Both the position numbers and the translations under genes were made by a program. DNA of 64,000 nt from an uncultured Coriobacteriaceae bacterium (GTDB taxonomy: Bacteria; Actinomycetota; Coriobacteriia; Coriobacteriales; Atopobiaceae): positions 124,001 to 188,000 of the forward strand of contig CADCHF010000001.1 in the NCBI GenBank assembly GCA_902801175.1. The letters are read 5' to 3'. Positions 1-9,764 of this stretch are shown here, piece after piece (the stretch's first letter is position 1; each line of letters opens with the position of its first letter). The notes under the pieces are model-generated. The model was not told where the DNA came from. It saw only the letters and a program-made list of their open reading frames with translations, and ran no database searches.

Positions 1-1
1 A

Positions 2-961
2 AAGGAACTCATCTCGCCTGCGCCAAAGGTCTTTGCTCGCGCCGCATACCGGAGTCAGCTCAAGCCGCCGCAGCGGGCGTTGCTAACTATGCGCACACTC
101 GCATCACTGCATCCTACATGGGTCTTCTGCGACATCTCTGCGGCCATCGTCCACAAGCTCTGGGTTTCCCATCCCCTCATTGGTGCAACCCATGTCGCAA
201 CAACACGCAACGGCCGGGAGCATGACACACGAGGCATCGTTCGCCATGTCATGGCAGATACATCGTTTGTCGAGGTGGACGGCATCAAAGTGACGCCACT
301 CAGCCGGACTGTCTTCGACTGTCTGCGCCATGCCAACTTTCGCTATGGCCTAGCGATTGCCGACTCGTCTTTGCGCACGGGAATACTCTCTCAAGACGAG
401 CTGCTCAATGGCTTCGAGAGCGCCAGTGGACGCTTTGACGGCAAACAAAGCGCCATAGACATCATGAGATTGGCAGACGGACGGTCGGAAAGCGGAGGCG
501 AGTCGGTCGCGCGTGCCGTCATGATTGAACGAGGATTCCGTCTGCCAGAGCTACAGCACATCATCACTGACCCCATCACCGGTAGCGATCGTCGCGTGGA
601 CTTCTTTTGGGAGCAAGAAGGCTGGCCGAATGTCATCGGCGAGCTTGACGGACACGAGAAGTACCTCAACCCATCGATGACGCTCGGGAAAGGCGTTGTC
701 GACGTTTTGACAGACGAGCGCCTGAGGGAGTCGCGCATCAGCTTCTCAAACGCACGAATCGTACGCTTCTCGTATGCCCAAGTTACCAACGCCGTGTTCT
801 TCACGCGGCTACTCTCTGCATTTGGCGTCCCGCGCGACGCCGAAATACCAGCCGTAGCCATTGATCCGCATGACCCCGAGGCATTGCTGGCAAGCTCCGA
901 GCGTCTCTTCCTGAGCCGGTGGATAGAGTACAACGCCTCTAAAAAGGCACGTGCCGCATAG
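2..961 (+). CDS. DUF559/AbiEi-like protein with nuclease-like C-terminus (5' end outside window)
   Basis: The frame is open from base 2, so the start probably lies before the window; the first internal start (TTG at 80) is not convincing. The visible part resembles a common actinobacterial family of about 300 residues: an AbiEi-antitoxin-like N-terminal half followed by a Vsr/DUF559-type PD-(D/E)xK fold. Supporting residues lie in the last third: an ES pair, RVDFFW and GELDGHEKY, which supply the D, E and K of such a site. Members are often orphan genes or sit in defence islands, and a BREX-related operon follows here. Whether it cuts DNA is unknown. Family placement is by remembered pattern, not by a search. 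Confidence 0.6.
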   Translation, partial: KELISPAPKVFARAAYRSQLKPPQRALLTMRTLASLHPTWVFCDISAAIVHKLWVSHPLIGATHVATTRNGREHDTRGIVRHVMADTSFVEVDGIKVTPLSRTVFDCLRHANFRYGLAIADSSLRTGILSQDELLNGFESASGRFDGKQSAIDIMRLADGRSESGGESVARAVMIERGFRLPELQHIITDPITGSDRRVDFFWEQEGWPNVIGELDGHEKYLNPSMTLGKGVVDVLTDERLRESRISFSNARIVRFSYAQVTNAVFFTRLLSAFGVPRDAEIPAVAIDPHDPEALLASSERLFLSRWIEYNASKKARAA

Positions 962-1071
962 CGCGAGAATTGTGGTGCGGCCACATGGCATGAACGGTCT
1001 GAGCTGCCAGAAGAGTCGGCTCGGCATTCGGCGAGCGCACATTGCGCGGTGCCAGCGCCACGGCTGTCCCT

Positions 1072-1166
1072 TGTGGGTAAAAACGGGAATCTGCACCAAG
1101 CCTTGTGGGCGGAAACGTACGCTTTGGCGTCCGATCCTGTCCCCCAAACGTCCGCTTTTGCCCACA
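1072..1166. repeat. ~95-bp inverted-repeat element, copy 1
   Basis: The segment begins TGTGGGTAAAAACGG and ends CCGCTTTTGCCCACA, so its ends are imperfect inverted repeats. An internal CTTGTGGGCGGAAACGT repeats the end motif. A related element of 93 bp lies at 62031-62123. It occupies most of the non-coding gap 962-1257; the only other thing seen there is the Shine-Dalgarno of the next gene. It may be a MITE-like or REP-like dispersed element. Confidence 0.6.
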
Positions 1167-1257
1167 TCATTGCAGTAAATGGTACACGCGTTCGTACTTC
1201 TTATGCGCACACGTGTTCCAATAGCGCTATACTAGTAGTCTTACGAAGGGAGGGACG

Positions 1258-3312
1258 GTGCCCAACGTCGATGACATCATCAATCGGCTGCTTGCAGACC
1301 GGCGCATACAAGAAGGCGCTGCCTTCTCATCGAGGTCATATACCGACCAACCCATCATCGAGCGAGGCAGCGACCTCAAGGCCCGCATGGACCGCCGGCG
1401 TGCGGAACGCGGAGAGCGCCACCAGCACGATGCCGCCGAGCGCAGAGAACAGCGCGCCAACACGCAGGCCCAAGCTACGACATATGGCTCGCGTCCCTCG
1501 CCCGCACAACCTACACAGCCCTCGCAGGCCACCTATCGCAGGCCAGAGGTGCAAGCGCAACCTATCCGGCGGCCTGCCACCCGTCCAAACGAGGGGGCAC
1601 AGAGCGGCAAGGCTCCCGTCACCCGGCTTAGTGATCTATCACGCAAGTTCAACGAGATCTTTGGCATCAATCTCAACGTTGCCCCAGAGCCCCTGCCCGA
1701 ACCAATCCGCAAGATGCGCGAGCTGCAGCAGGATCGCTCTCCAAGGGAGCTTGCCTATGGCAGCAACGCCTCGGCGTGGCTCTTTTACCAGCAGGCGCAC
1801 CTCATGGCTTCTTATGAGGACAACTACGACCACACGGTTACGTTCAACGGCTACTATCCCACCTACGCCTCGATGACCGACCAGGAGCTGCGCGCATACT
1901 TTGCCTGGCGCACAAAGGTGCGCGCGGGCCACATCGAGACCGACCCTTATTCCTTTGCCTACGTGTATCTGTACGAGCTGCTGTGCGGCGCGGGCACCAC
2001 GCCTGGCGTCAAGGCGCTCTCGGACATGCAGGACTTTGCACTTGCCTACCGCAAGCAAGACCCGGTTCACGGCAGCCAGCTCACGGCCTACCTTGGGAGA
2101 TGGATGCGCGACTACGCCATCTACCACCATCTAGAGCGAGTCATTCCCAAGCGTCAGGACGACCTGCGCGAGGCAGTACTCACACTTGTCGCCGCCGAAT
2201 ACAACGTGCTCGAGAGCCAGGGTCGCGAACCACGGGTAAAGAGCCCCTGGACAGCACTGGTCGACGTGCCCTCAACCGAGCAGCTCTTTGAGGCACTTGG
2301 CACCGCGGCCACCTACCGCGCCGCTGGGTCTCGCCTCATGCACGACGAGCCTGAGCTCTTCCAGGCCGTAGCCGCCGACACCTTCCGCGAGATGGTCCTG
2401 CACTGCTCCAAGCGTCGCAAGACAGACTACGTGGAGGGTCTCTTTGGCTATGCTGTGCGCGAGCCCTACACGATGTTTTCCGCTGCCGTCTTCTACGACC
2501 CAGAGCCGCATCCAGACGCAACGATTCTTTTGGGCAAAACGGAGGGCTTCGTTTGTAAGGACGCCCGCTGGTATCACATCCAGGCAACCACCGCCCACGG
2601 CACAAACAAGGAGCTCGGGCTCCTGCTTCACGCCGTAGACTACGAGATTCGCGAGGCAATCAGCTACTCCTACCCTCTCAAGCAGCGCAAGGTCCCTGCG
2701 TATATCGAGAAGCTCATAAAGAAGGCTGTTGCTGCCAGACTCACAGAGCGCGAAGAGGCCGAACGCAGGCGCATCACAATTGACCGCAGCAAGCTAAGCA
2801 GCATCCGCTCAGCCGCCGCGCTCACGCGCGACGCCCTACTCACCGACGAGGACCAGGGCGAGGAGGTCTTTGAGCCAACACTGGGTGCCTTTGCGAACCT
2901 TTCAGCCCTCAAGGACACAACGGACAAGCCCGCAGAGAAGGTGCAGGAGCCTGGCCCGTCCGACGGCTCTCCAATGCAGATTCAGCTGCCAGGCATCGAA
3001 GATACTGGCGCTCCAGAGGCAGAGGCAGAAGAGGCGCAGACAGTGGCACCACCGCCCGCTACCACAGCCGCCACGATCGCCCAGGACGGCCCTCTCACAG
3101 AGCTCGAGCAGCGATTCCTCTCTGGGCTCATGGACGGTAAAGGCGCAAGCGAACTGCTCCTTCCCACCGACCCGTTTGTGTCGGTCGTGGCCGATAGCAT
3201 TAACGAGAAGCTCTACGACCTGGTGGGCGATGCCGTCATAGACTTTGACGGCGATGAGCCCGTGCTCGTGGAAGACTACCTCGACGACATCAAGGAGGTT
3301 CTAGCCCCATGA
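1258..3312 (+). CDS. TerB-N/TerB-C domain protein of a BREX-like operon
   Basis: 684 residues from a GTG start, with GAAGGGAGGG just upstream. Residues 1-145 are a low-complexity, Arg/Gln/Pro-rich linker. The next section carries the TerB-N pattern (ELRAYFAWRTKVRAG, YVYLYELL). The last ~70 residues look like TerB-C (SINEKLYDLVGDAVIDFDG and a D/E-rich end). TerB-type helical domains occur in tellurite-resistance and phage-defence contexts. The stop overlaps the ATG of the next gene by 4 bp (ATGA), so the two are translationally coupled. The partners, a BrxD-like ATPase and an Lhr-like helicase, make a defence role likely, but the molecular function is unknown. Confidence 0.75.
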   Translation: MPNVDDIINRLLADRRIQEGAAFSSRSYTDQPIIERGSDLKARMDRRRAERGERHQHDAAERREQRANTQAQATTYGSRPSPAQPTQPSQATYRRPEVQAQPIRRPATRPNEGAQSGKAPVTRLSDLSRKFNEIFGINLNVAPEPLPEPIRKMRELQQDRSPRELAYGSNASAWLFYQQAHLMASYEDNYDHTVTFNGYYPTYASMTDQELRAYFAWRTKVRAGHIETDPYSFAYVYLYELLCGAGTTPGVKALSDMQDFALAYRKQDPVHGSQLTAYLGRWMRDYAIYHHLERVIPKRQDDLREAVLTLVAAEYNVLESQGREPRVKSPWTALVDVPSTEQLFEALGTAATYRAAGSRLMHDEPELFQAVAADTFREMVLHCSKRRKTDYVEGLFGYAVREPYTMFSAAVFYDPEPHPDATILLGKTEGFVCKDARWYHIQATTAHGTNKELGLLLHAVDYEIREAISYSYPLKQRKVPAYIEKLIKKAVAARLTEREEAERRRITIDRSKLSSIRSAAALTRDALLTDEDQGEEVFEPTLGAFANLSALKDTTDKPAEKVQEPGPSDGSPMQIQLPGIEDTGAPEAEAEEAQTVAPPPATTAATIAQDGPLTELEQRFLSGLMDGKGASELLLPTDPFVSVVADSINEKLYDLVGDAVIDFDGDEPVLVEDYLDDIKEVLAP

Positions 3313-4688
3313 CACAAGACCAAAAGAAGCCGCCCCGCCGCATCGCTTCGGTCATCCTCAACTCCCTCAAGGGAGGTGTCGTGCCGCGCGTAGGGCTGCC
3401 CTTTGTCACCGTTGGCCGCGAGGCCGAGATTCAAGCGCTGCTCTCTGACCTCAGCCTCGTTGAGGACGGTGGCGCCTCGTTCCGCTTTTTGGTAGGCCGC
3501 TACGGTAGCGGCAAGAGCTTTTTGCTGCAGACCATCCGAAACCATGCCATGGGTCGCAACTTTGTCGTTGCCGACGCCGACCTCTCGCCCGAGCGCCGCC
3601 TGCACGGTACCAAGGGCCAGGGAATGGCCACCTACCGCGAGCTCATAGGCAACCTGTCCACCAAGACACGTCCCGAGGGAGGCGCTCTCACGCTTGTGCT
3701 CGAGCGCTGGATATCGGGCGTGCAAACACAGGTCACGATGGCAAGCGGGCTCACGCCCAACGACCCCGCATTCTCCAGCGAGGTCGAGCGCGCCATCATG
3801 GGGCAGATCCAGCAGCTGCAAGAGCTGGTGCACGGCTACGACTTTGCCCGCCTGCTCACCATGTACTGGCAGGCGCACCTCTCCTCCGACGACCAGACCA
3901 AGGCAAACGTCATCAGGTGGTTTAGGGGCGAGTACCGCACCAAGGGCGAGGCACGCGCCGACCTGGGCGTGAACATCGTCATCTCCGATGACGACTGGTA
4001 CGACTACCTCAAGCTCTTTGCGGCATTCTTCAAGGGTGCCGGCTACCAGGGCCTCATCATTCTTGTGGACGAGCTCGTGAACCTCTACAAGATTCCCAAC
4101 GCCGTCAGCCGTCAGTACAACTACGAGAAGATTCTCACGATGTACAACGACACCCTGCAGGGCAAGGCGCACTACCTGGGCATCATCATGAGCGGCACAC
4201 CTCAGTCCATAGAGGACCGCCGCCGTGGCCTTTACAGCTACGAGGCGCTGCGTTCGCGCCTCACGCAGGGTCGCTTTGCGAGCGAGGGAATGGCCGACCT
4301 GCTCGCGCCTGTCATCCACCTTCAGCCGCTCACCTATGAGGAGCTGCTCGTGCTCACCGAGAAGCTCGCGACCATCCATGCGGACTTCTATGGGTACGAA
4401 CGCACCATGAGCGAGGACGACCTCATCACCTTCCTGCAGCTCGAGTACGGGCGCGTAGGGGCAGACACCCATCTCACGCCACGAGAGGTGATTCGCGACT
4501 TCATCGAGCTGCTCGACATCCTCTACCAGACACCCGGACTGAGCATAGAGCAGATCCTGGGCTCCGACGCCGCAGGAGCTGGCGGCGGCAGCGTCACCAG
4601 CGCTGGCACCGTAGGCGCGAGCGCCACCGGCGGCCAGGGCACAGACGGCGCCACAGGTGGTGCCAACTACGCCGAGTTCGTCATCTGA
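3309..4688 (+). CDS. BrxD-like P-loop ATPase (DUF2791 type)
   Basis: 459 residues. Walker A is GRYGSGKS at about 63-70 and Walker B is ILVDEL at about 251-256. The N-terminal RRIASVILNSLKGGVVPRVGL and the VGREAEI motif are typical of the ATPase called BrxD in type 2 BREX. The C-terminal ~35 residues are Gly/Ala/Thr-rich and probably disordered. The ATG overlaps the stop of the TerB gene, and the helicase gene starts 65 bp downstream. In BREX this ATPase is paired with helicase BrxHI, as here, but no pglX methylase, pglZ phosphatase or brxC is visible. Likely an ATP-driven regulator or loader for the helicase; that role is inferred. Confidence 0.8.
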   Translation: MTQDQKKPPRRIASVILNSLKGGVVPRVGLPFVTVGREAEIQALLSDLSLVEDGGASFRFLVGRYGSGKSFLLQTIRNHAMGRNFVVADADLSPERRLHGTKGQGMATYRELIGNLSTKTRPEGGALTLVLERWISGVQTQVTMASGLTPNDPAFSSEVERAIMGQIQQLQELVHGYDFARLLTMYWQAHLSSDDQTKANVIRWFRGEYRTKGEARADLGVNIVISDDDWYDYLKLFAAFFKGAGYQGLIILVDELVNLYKIPNAVSRQYNYEKILTMYNDTLQGKAHYLGIIMSGTPQSIEDRRRGLYSYEALRSRLTQGRFASEGMADLLAPVIHLQPLTYEELLVLTEKLATIHADFYGYERTMSEDDLITFLQLEYGRVGADTHLTPREVIRDFIELLDILYQTPGLSIEQILGSDAAGAGGGSVTSAGTVGASATGGQGTDGATGGANYAEFVI

Positions 4689-4753
4689 CCTGGGCGTCCG
4701 GGGAGAGCCGTCTCAGAAGTCAGACCTGACACCCAGACGTGAAAGGACCAGCC

Positions 4754-7156
4754 ATGGACGTCTTTGACCGCTATGCGCCGTTCGTGCAGGACTTTATCTA
4801 CGAGCATGAATGGGAAAACCTGCGTGCCATCCAAGTCGCAGCCGGCGAGGCCATCTTTGACACCGACGACAACGTCCTGCTTACGGCGTCGACCGCGTCG
4901 GGAAAGACCGAGGCGGCGTTCTTTCCCATCCTTACCCTCTTTGACGAGAATCCTCCCGCCTCGGTTGGCGCCCTCTACGTTGGACCGCTCAAGGCGCTCA
5001 TCAACGACCAGTTCATGCGCTTGAACGACCTTTGCGCCGAGGCGCACATCCCCGTGTGGCACTGGCACGGCGACGTTGCCCAGTCGCACAAGCATCGCCT
5101 GCTCAAGCACCCCTCGGGCATCCTGCAGATCACACCCGAGTCGCTCGAGGCGCTCCTGCTCCACCGCCACAGCGCCATCGCCCACCTCTTTGGCGACCTG
5201 CGCTTTGTGGTCATCGACGAGGTCCACTCGCTCATGCGCGGCGACCGCGGCGGGCAAACGCTCTGCTGCATCGAGCGCCTCTCAAGGCTTGCCGGCGTCA
5301 ACCCGCGTCGCATTGGGCTTTCGGCCACCATCGGCGACCCCGAGCTCACGGGACGCTACCTCTCGGCAGGCACAGGCCGCAACTGCGTGATTCCCAGAAT
5401 CGTGGCAGCTGGCCAAAGCTGGCGCATCTCAATGGAGCACTTCTACGTAACGGGCCCGCAGGCTCCAGACCGGCAGACCTCGCGCTGGGACAGCTCAGCC
5501 GGCACGCCCGGCGGCAGCAATGAGCCCACCTATGAGGAGCCGCCCTCCCCTGCCACCGACACGCCCATTCCAAGCCGAGACGAGCTTCCCACCGACGTCA
5601 CCGACCAGGCTCCCGATCTGGGGCTTCCCGCGCCTGAGGCACCGAGCGACACGGCTCCGACCTGGGCCGACCCAGGCTGCGCCTACATCTTTGAGCACAC
5701 GCGCGGCCACAAGAGCCTCGTCTTTGTCAACTCGCGAGAGGAGTGCGAGAGCGTGACCACCACGCTGCGCCAGTACTGCGAGGCGCAGGGCGAGCCCGAC
5801 CGCTTCCTCATCCATCACGGCAACCTCTCGACCAGCTTCCGCATGACGGCCGAGGACCTGATGCGCGATGAGGACAATTGCATGACCACCGTCACCACAG
5901 CCACACTCGAGCTGGGAATCGACATCGGACGCCTGGAACGCGCCTTCCAGATTGACGCCCCCTGGACGGTCTCGTCATTTTTGCAGCGCATGGGCCGCAC
6001 CGGCCGTCGCGGGCAGCCGCCCGAGATGTGGTTCGTGATGCGCGAGGAGGAGCCCGAGGCACGCTCGATGCTCCCCGAGACCATCCCGTGGAAGCTCTTG
6101 CAGGGAATAGCGCTGGTGCAGCTCTACCTGGAGGAGCGCTGGGTGGAGCCGCCCAGCCTGGACGGCCTCCCCTACAGCCTGCTCTACCACCAGACCATGG
6201 CCATGCTCGCCTCCTGCGGTGAGCTGACGCCTCCCGAGCTGGCCGAGCGCGTGCTCACGCTCACGCCCTTCCACAGAGTGACCCTCGACGACTACCGCGT
6301 GCTCCTGCGCTTCTTGCTCGAGAAGGACCAGATCGAGCGGACCGAGACCGGTGGCCTCATTGTGGGTCTGGCCGGCGAGCGCATAACCAACAACTTCAAG
6401 TTCTATGCGGTCTTCCAAGAAAACGAAGAGTACACGGTGCGTAGCGAGTCACAGGAACTGGGAACCATTGTGCAGCCGCCACCCGTTGGCGAGCGCATAG
6501 CGCTTGCCGGCCACGTGTGGGTGGTAGAGGAGGTCGACCACAAGCGTCACCGACTCGAGGTCACGCAGGTAAAGGGCAAGGTGCCCGCTTACTTTGGCGA
6601 GTGCGCGGGTGACATCAACACCCACATCATCGAGCGCATGCGCCAAGTGCTCATCGAAGACAAGCAGTACCCGTACCTCATGGAAAACGCCCGCGCACGA
6701 CTCGGGCAGGCCCGCCACGTGTCGGCAAACGCCGGCCTTACCGCGCGACCGCTCATCAACCTTGGTGGAAAGGTGTGGTGCCTGCTCCCGTGGCTCGGCA
6801 CCTACTCCTTCCTTGCGCTGGAGCGCTTCCTCAAGATTCGCTGCTCAAAGGACCTTGGCCTCAAGGGCCTCGACACCTTCCGCCCCTTCTACATGCAGTT
6901 CACCATGCAGGCCGACGAGGAGACCTTCTACCGTGTGCTTGGTGAGCAGGCGGCGCTTCCGCTCGACCCCATGGAGCTGGTCTATCCGGGCGAGACCCCA
7001 TACTTTGACAAGTACGACGAGTTTGTCCCCGACGAGCTGGTGCGCAAGGGCTTTGCCTATGGCGTGCTCAACGTAGAGGAGATGCTCGCGCGCGTGCGCC
7101 AATGGACCACGCACCTGTTGCCAGAGGCCTACGACGAACGGACCCTAGAAGAGTAG
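4754..7156 (+). CDS. DEAD/DEAH-box helicase, Lhr/BrxHI-like
   Basis: 800 residues from ATG 4754, with AAAGGA 8 bp upstream; an in-frame GTG at 4739 is less likely. RecA1 carries Walker A ASTASGKT (about 45-52) and a DEVH box (about 155-158). RecA2 carries LVFVNSREE, ATLELGIDIG and QRMGRTGRRG. Between the lobes is a Pro/Thr/Asp-rich insert of about 80 residues, encoded near 5450-5680, absent from typical helicases. The C-terminal 300 residues resemble the winged-helix and beta-sheet region of Lhr-type helicases. It acts on nucleic acid using ATP. Together with the two genes before it, it forms the core of the putative defence operon. Confidence 0.85.
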   Translation: MDVFDRYAPFVQDFIYEHEWENLRAIQVAAGEAIFDTDDNVLLTASTASGKTEAAFFPILTLFDENPPASVGALYVGPLKALINDQFMRLNDLCAEAHIPVWHWHGDVAQSHKHRLLKHPSGILQITPESLEALLLHRHSAIAHLFGDLRFVVIDEVHSLMRGDRGGQTLCCIERLSRLAGVNPRRIGLSATIGDPELTGRYLSAGTGRNCVIPRIVAAGQSWRISMEHFYVTGPQAPDRQTSRWDSSAGTPGGSNEPTYEEPPSPATDTPIPSRDELPTDVTDQAPDLGLPAPEAPSDTAPTWADPGCAYIFEHTRGHKSLVFVNSREECESVTTTLRQYCEAQGEPDRFLIHHGNLSTSFRMTAEDLMRDEDNCMTTVTTATLELGIDIGRLERAFQIDAPWTVSSFLQRMGRTGRRGQPPEMWFVMREEEPEARSMLPETIPWKLLQGIALVQLYLEERWVEPPSLDGLPYSLLYHQTMAMLASCGELTPPELAERVLTLTPFHRVTLDDYRVLLRFLLEKDQIERTETGGLIVGLAGERITNNFKFYAVFQENEEYTVRSESQELGTIVQPPPVGERIALAGHVWVVEEVDHKRHRLEVTQVKGKVPAYFGECAGDINTHIIERMRQVLIEDKQYPYLMENARARLGQARHVSANAGLTARPLINLGGKVWCLLPWLGTYSFLALERFLKIRCSKDLGLKGLDTFRPFYMQFTMQADEETFYRVLGEQAALPLDPMELVYPGETPYFDKYDEFVPDELVRKGFAYGVLNVEEMLARVRQWTTHLLPEAYDERTLEE

Positions 7157-7178
7157 GCTCTCTGACCTCAAAGAACAA

Positions 7179-7221
7179 GCGGGGCCAATGGCATTCAGCA
7201 GTGGGCTGCCATTGGCCCCGC
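7179..7221. terminator. Perfect 15-bp hairpin after the helicase gene
   Basis: GCGGGGCCAATGGCA (7179-7193) pairs fully with TGCCATTGGCCCCGC (7207-7221) across a 13-nt loop. No T-run follows, so it is either a non-canonical terminator or a transcript-end stabiliser. It separates the helicase gene from the 666-aa gene. Confidence 0.6.
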
Positions 7222-7433
7222 TCCTGTATGGAACCTCGGACTTGTGGCCGAGCTGTGGTTTTGTCGCCTGTCGTTACAGCGCCAAAACAGTGAAGCGATG
7301 GTGGGCTGCCCCTTATCAGCAGGAACTACGACGCCGAGTGCGAGTCACCTGCGCCATTACAACAATATGGCTGCGACCAAAATGCGAGTCGCCTTGCCTA
7401 GTCTCTCTCCCACGCCACGACGAAGGAGGGACT

Positions 7434-9434
7434 ATGGACGCCACAGACCAGATGCTTAAAGAACTGAAAGAGGACCTCTTGCGACTTTGCCGCTTTACCA
7501 ATGAACGTCGCTTGATTGTGCGAGAAGAGGTGATGCACAGCGAGGAGCAGCGCGTCTACGCTCTTGAGCTGATAGGCAGGGTCCTTTGGCGTAATACCAA
7601 TCTGATAGACGACTACATCACAGCCAACCCCGATCACCTGCCCGGCTCTCGGCTCGCCCGGCTCAAAGAGCTCAAGAGCGCAATCTACGGAGACTTTCTC
7701 CTGTGGCGCCAAGATGGCCCCAAGACCATCTTGCTGCACACGAGCGGCATCTATCAGGTATTCATGCCCAGCGGCTTTGCTGCACGAGACAGCTCGGACC
7801 TGCCTCTCATCATACGTGGCGCCATTTCGAGCTATCAGGGGACGATTGTGGGCGTCACGCCATTTACGGCTCTCGGAAGCGCGTCAGAGAGTCACTTCTC
7901 GTCGCTGGTTGACGATAATGCCTCACAGGACCGTCTCTACCTAGTAGACAATGGGCCAATGCTTGCCGAGAGGGCCAGCTGGTGGAAGCAGCACTGCAAG
8001 GAAAAGGTGCAACAAGGCGAGCCTGCAGCAAACGGCCCTGTGAAGGGCTTTCACCGCTCCGTCTTGGCGGGACTTTCCGGCGAGGAGCGCAAGCAAGAGC
8101 GCAGGAAGCGCCTTGACGAGCGTCTTGTGGGAAGTGATGTCTATAGGGCCTCGCTCGAAGCACGCTCAATCAAGGCGCATTACTTCCCCTTCTCGCTCAA
8201 AGAGGGACTTGAGCTGCTTGATGACGACTGGCTCGTAGACATCTACGAGGACGTCGGAAGCCAACCGCCCTCGCACGATGCATCACGAAGCGAGCTCATC
8301 GATATGATCTGCCACGACCTTCTTGCAGACAAGGAGGAGCGCGACCTCTCGCTGCTATGGTGCAGCGAAGAGCAGTACAAGCTGCTCGCGGCCCTCATGC
8401 GCACCAACCCCCTCTCACTTATGACACTCTCCCCATCTGAGGTCATGGATCTGTACCCCATGATTCCGTACGTCTTCATCCTTCAAGACGAGGACGCCTT
8501 TGTTGCCTGGATACCGCCAGAGGTGCGCACCTTTGTCTCGAAGGCCGACCTGAGCAGCATCGCAACAGCCAGGATGCAACTGCGCCAGGCAGCTCGCGCA
8601 GCCGATGCGCTGGCAACCATGTGCGGAATCATCTCCGAGGACGATGCGTACGATCGCTACCGCCGCGCGGTGACAGACCCACTTGATCGCAGGGAGTTTC
8701 ATCTTGCGCTCATCGAGCTAGAGGAGTGCGCCATGCGCGACGCCTACTCGCTCTGGGAGCATGAGGGGGTCACCTACCTCGTGTGCGTCGAGCTCTCTGA
8801 CTCCAGCGCGCAGGTCCGCGCCATACGGGACAGCTTCCTAGACTTTGTCATTGCCAGGGAAGCGGATTCGCTCGACGATCGACTCCAAGGAACGCTTCCT
8901 GTCATCGAGACCGAGGACGAGGACGAGATTCGGTGTAAGGTTGCCAAGCTTGAGGGACGACTCGAGCAGGCGCGTCTGAGCCTCTTGGCAAGCCAGGAGG
9001 GAACGCCCTGCGACATCCCCCCTCAAATGCTCACCTGTCGCCCTGTCGAGGCGCTTCTAGAGACGGAGCGGCTCTGCGACCTGAGGGCATATATCGACGA
9101 GCATGTGCCCGACGGAGAGGACGACCTTAGCTTTGCCGACATCTTTGCCCGAAGCGTCATCATTTCGTCGCTCATCATGGGTGAGGGCTACGAGGAGACG
9201 CTCGACATCATTCGCGTCTATGGCATGCAGCACTGCGAGGGAACCGAGTTCTCGGACACCATGGGGCGACTCGTTACCAACGCTTTCAACACCCTACCAC
9301 GCCCAGTTCTGTCAGGCCATTCGCTCGAGGAGCGCACACGGCTCATCACCGGTCGAAAGCGCCTCTACAACCCCGATGGAACCGTAGTCGAGGTGCCAGA
9401 TGACGAGAGCCCAAGCCTCCAAGCCAGCGCATAA
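7434..9434 (+). CDS. Unrecognised 666-aa protein in the defence-like island
   Basis: ATG 7434 is preceded by GAAGGAGGG at the right distance. The frame can be read from 7188 but the extra 82 residues look non-coding. I recognise no family. The protein is acidic, mostly helical and soluble, with no signal peptide or TM segment. A charged, coiled-coil-like stretch (KVAKLEGRLEQARLSLL) lies about residues 500-520, and paired Cys occur only sporadically. Composition and codon use match the operon upstream. It is in the same orientation, 277 bp after the helicase gene, so it may be a lineage-specific partner or an independent gene. Confidence 0.7.
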   Translation: MDATDQMLKELKEDLLRLCRFTNERRLIVREEVMHSEEQRVYALELIGRVLWRNTNLIDDYITANPDHLPGSRLARLKELKSAIYGDFLLWRQDGPKTILLHTSGIYQVFMPSGFAARDSSDLPLIIRGAISSYQGTIVGVTPFTALGSASESHFSSLVDDNASQDRLYLVDNGPMLAERASWWKQHCKEKVQQGEPAANGPVKGFHRSVLAGLSGEERKQERRKRLDERLVGSDVYRASLEARSIKAHYFPFSLKEGLELLDDDWLVDIYEDVGSQPPSHDASRSELIDMICHDLLADKEERDLSLLWCSEEQYKLLAALMRTNPLSLMTLSPSEVMDLYPMIPYVFILQDEDAFVAWIPPEVRTFVSKADLSSIATARMQLRQAARAADALATMCGIISEDDAYDRYRRAVTDPLDRREFHLALIELEECAMRDAYSLWEHEGVTYLVCVELSDSSAQVRAIRDSFLDFVIAREADSLDDRLQGTLPVIETEDEDEIRCKVAKLEGRLEQARLSLLASQEGTPCDIPPQMLTCRPVEALLETERLCDLRAYIDEHVPDGEDDLSFADIFARSVIISSLIMGEGYEETLDIIRVYGMQHCEGTEFSDTMGRLVTNAFNTLPRPVLSGHSLEERTRLITGRKRLYNPDGTVVEVPDDESPSLQASA

Positions 9435-9764
9435 GGCAGCAGAAGGGAGCCAGACAGGGGGCGGTTGGCAGACGAAGCGTCATGACATTCAAAAAGCGCT
9501 CAAGGAGCGCCGCTAGCAAGCTCTTTGTGTTGCACTTTCTCACTTTATCGTGAGCCTCTCCGAACGGAGTCCGAGACAGGCAGACTAAGGTCCATCACCC
9601 GTCATACCTGCACCGCTACCGTAGAAGAATGCAAACATCTACCGCTGCGAGCGCAGCAGCTCACGCGGCCTGTGGTATGTTCAGCCTTATCATACAAGGG
9701 TTGCTGCCGGCATAGACACCCCTGCTTTATGCGCTGGCAACCACGATGAGAAATGGGGTTTACC
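9435..9764. other. Non-coding leader upstream of pspA
   Basis: About 330 bp without a credible ORF. It probably holds the promoter of pspA; I could not identify a convincing -35/-10 pair, nor a sigma-54 -24/-12 site. No repeats seen. Confidence 0.4.

Noticed and set aside
7188-7433. 82-codon N-terminal extension of the 666-aa gene
   Set aside because: It begins inside the hairpin and has no ribosome-binding site, while ATG 7434 has a strong one.
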